Below, piece by piece: positions 8,632 to 9,099 of a stretch of DNA of 9,099 nt. Within the stretch, counting starts at the first letter, position 1. Every line of letters starts with the position of its first letter. The DNA comes from CAAGNP01 sp045644725 (GTDB taxonomy: Bacteria; Bacteroidota; Bacteroidia; Bacteroidales; UBA932): the NCBI GenBank assembly GCA_045644725.1, contig JAZRHK010000120.1, forward strand, positions 1-9,099, read 5' to 3'. Under the pieces are notes generated by a model that was not told the origin of the DNA, ran no database searches, and saw nothing but the letters and a program-made list of their open reading frames with translations. The position numbers and the translations under genes are program-made.

Positions 8632-8662
8632 CAAAGTTAAGAATACCTTTTGTACTATCAAT
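8632..8662 (-). promoter_or_regulatory. Bacteroidota-type promoter of the CBM9-like lipoprotein gene
   Basis: On the minus strand, ATTG (8662-8659) is followed by a 19-nt spacer and then TAACTTTG (8639-8632). This is an exact match to the -7 consensus TAnnTTTG and three of four bases of the -33 TTTG, at the usual spacing. Transcription would begin around 8625-8628, giving a leader of roughly a dozen bases before the ATG at 8614. The element also rules against the upstream GTG as start codon. Confidence 0.6.
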
Positions 8663-8709
8663 ACAATTGGAAACTTACTTGGAGAGGAATGAGATATTAC
8701 CATTTGGAC

Positions 8710-8787
8710 AGTCACTGTGAACAGCGCCTTAGCGGAGACGTGAATGATACGAGAAGCCCGGAGCAATCGGAGCGAGGTGCAGTGACT
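8710..8787. repeat. 78-nt element bounded by 8-bp inverted repeats
   Basis: AGTCACTG at 8710-8717 is the exact reverse complement of CAGTGACT at 8780-8787. Between them is a small hairpin, CGC-CTTA-GCG, at about 8725-8734, and a G-rich stretch containing CGGAG at 8759-8763 and again at 8769-8773. A closed structure with internal stems is therefore possible. It could be a small structured RNA or an intergenic repeat element. I do not recognise it as a known RNA family, and it does not look like a tRNA. Confidence 0.4.
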
Positions 8788-8791
8788 AGGA

Positions 8792-8825
8792 TTTGGGCAC
8801 GGAATGGGGCGTTTTGGTGCCCAAA
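8792..8825. repeat. Hairpin with 9-bp perfect stem
   Basis: TTTGGGCAC (8792-8800) pairs perfectly with GTGCCCAAA (8817-8825) around a 16-nt loop rich in G and T. The left arm and the bases that follow contain TGGGCACGGAA (8794-8804), which recurs in the next hairpin at 8845-8855. The two are probably related copies. Confidence 0.55.
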
Positions 8826-8840
8826 GTGGTCAAAAATGAC

Positions 8841-8878
8841 AAAATGGGCACGGAAACATAGGTTTCTGTGCCCATTTT
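8841..8878. terminator. Strong 17-bp stem-loop, possible bidirectional terminator
   Basis: AAAATGGGCACGGAAAC (8841-8857) pairs with GTTTCTGTGCCCATTTT (8862-8878) around the 4-nt loop ATAG, with one G-T wobble. The A-run at the base of one arm and the T-run ending the other give intrinsic-terminator features on both strands. Another A-rich stretch lies just before it (8832-8836). No obvious upstream gene in the window needs termination on the plus strand; on the minus strand it could insulate the lipoprotein gene from transcription through the repeats. It may instead be a stem of a structured RNA. Confidence 0.5.
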
Positions 8879-8885
8879 ATATGTT

Positions 8886-8904
8886 GCGCTGGTTCGGCGA
8901 GAGC
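8886..8904. repeat. Decayed partial copy of the tandem repeat tail
   Basis: The 19 bases from GCGCTGG to GAGAGC here match the tail of each complete repeat unit (from 8968 and from 9059) except for one T/C difference. The distance to the copy in unit 1 is 82 bases rather than 91, because nine bases present between the later units (after GAGAGCC) are missing here. This looks like a truncated earlier unit of the same array. Confidence 0.6.
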
Positions 8905-8993
8905 CCGTCGTCATCAGACGACCCGCGGAGGCCGTGTATTTGCGCAGCAAATACGGCAAGGCCGGGAGCGCTGGTCCGGCGAGAGCCGGTATA
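8905..8993. repeat. Tandem 89-bp structured repeat, unit 1
   Basis: Identical over 89 bases to 8996-9084. By my count it is about 65% G+C, richer than the surrounding genes. It contains three hairpins: GTCGTC-ATCA-GACGAC (8907-8922), GTATTTGC-GCA-GCAAATAC (8936-8954, extendable by GCC/GGC with a two-base bulge), and CCGGC-GAGA-GCCGG (8976-8989). The 91-bp period is not a multiple of three, so the repeat does not conserve a reading frame and is unlikely to encode protein. Confidence 0.9.
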
Positions 8994-8995
8994 AT

Positions 8996-9084
8996 CCGTC
9001 GTCATCAGACGACCCGCGGAGGCCGTGTATTTGCGCAGCAAATACGGCAAGGCCGGGAGCGCTGGTCCGGCGAGAGCCGGTATA
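8996..9084. repeat. Tandem 89-bp structured repeat, unit 2
   Basis: Exact copy of 8905-8993, separated from it by two bases (8994-8995). The same three hairpins recur at 8998-9013, 9027-9045 and 9067-9080. The sequence after 9086 does not start a third unit, so the array ends at about 9084 inside the window. Confidence 0.9.
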
Positions 9085-9099
9085 TTAGTGGCAACCGCC

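Larger units (their letters stand above)
8663..9099. other. Intergenic region with no convincing gene, holding repeats and hairpins
   Basis: This 437-base stretch lies upstream of the lipoprotein promoter and reaches the window edge. I find no credible protein. An open frame at 8650-8994 (+) runs through hairpins and the first tandem repeat unit, and it has arginine- and cysteine-rich sequence without family resemblance. The content is RNA- or DNA-structural: an element with inverted-repeat ends (8710-8787), two related hairpins (8792-8825 and 8841-8878) and a tandem 89-bp repeat (8905-9084). About 50 bases at 8663-8709 and 15 bases at 9085-9099 show nothing recognisable. Confidence 0.75.

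Noticed and set aside
8632..8632. GTG start giving the lipoprotein six more N-terminal residues
   Set aside because: The GTG overlaps the exact TAnnTTTG -7 element, so it should lie upstream of the transcript start. ATG 8614 also gives a more typical signal peptide.
8650..8994. Open frame of 114 codons on the plus strand
   Set aside because: It crosses the hairpins and the first 91-bp-period repeat unit, has no family resemblance and its frame is not kept in the second unit. It also overlaps the lipoprotein promoter.
8886..9084. CRISPR array
   Set aside because: The 89-bp units are far longer than CRISPR repeats, only two bases separate them, and there are no spacers or cas genes.
8905..9084. 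Integron attC sites
   Set aside because: The repeats fold into hairpins of suitable size, but I see no GTTRRRY/RYYYAAC core sites, no cassettes between units and no integrase.

Overview
The window looks like chromosomal DNA from a member of the Bacteroidales (phylum Bacteroidota). The evidence is a TamB of Bacteroidota-type length and C-terminus, a CBM9-like lipoprotein of a kind common in Bacteroides relatives, and promoter elements of the TAnnTTTG (-7) type rather than classical -10/-35 boxes. I see no phage, plasmid, transposase or CRISPR genes. The coding part is ordinary core genome. The last 400 bases or so are an unusual, strongly structured non-coding region.

Layout: (1) 1-756 (+) is the 3' part of mtaB, which makes a methylthio modification of t6A37 in tRNA; its iron-sulfur cluster motif lies upstream of the window. 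(2) 794-5227 (-) is a giant tamB-like gene converging on mtaB, whose membrane anchor appears to extend upstream of the only canonical start codon. (3) A 112-bp AT-rich divergent intergenic region carries one possible -7 box for each direction. (4) 5340-6368 (+) is tsaD, the t6A37 transferase subunit. (5) 6372-7943 (+) is a COG2509-type FAD-dependent oxidoreductase only 3 bp after tsaD, so probably co-transcribed with it. (6) 7964-8614 (-) is a small CBM9-like lipoprotein gene converging on the oxidoreductase, with a good Bacteroidales promoter at 8632-8662. (7) 8663-9099 has no convincing gene. It holds a 78-nt element bounded by inverted repeats, two related hairpins that share an 11-nt sequence, and a GC-rich 89-bp unit repeated in tandem at a 91-bp period with a decayed partial copy in front.

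Functional links: TsaD and MtaB act one after the other on the same base, A37 of ANN-decoding tRNAs (A to t6A to ms2t6A), yet sit on either side of the oppositely oriented tamB. TamB is an envelope protein with no obvious link to tRNA modification. The FAD protein has no assigned substrate. The region most worth a second look is the repeat and hairpin cluster at 8710-9084.
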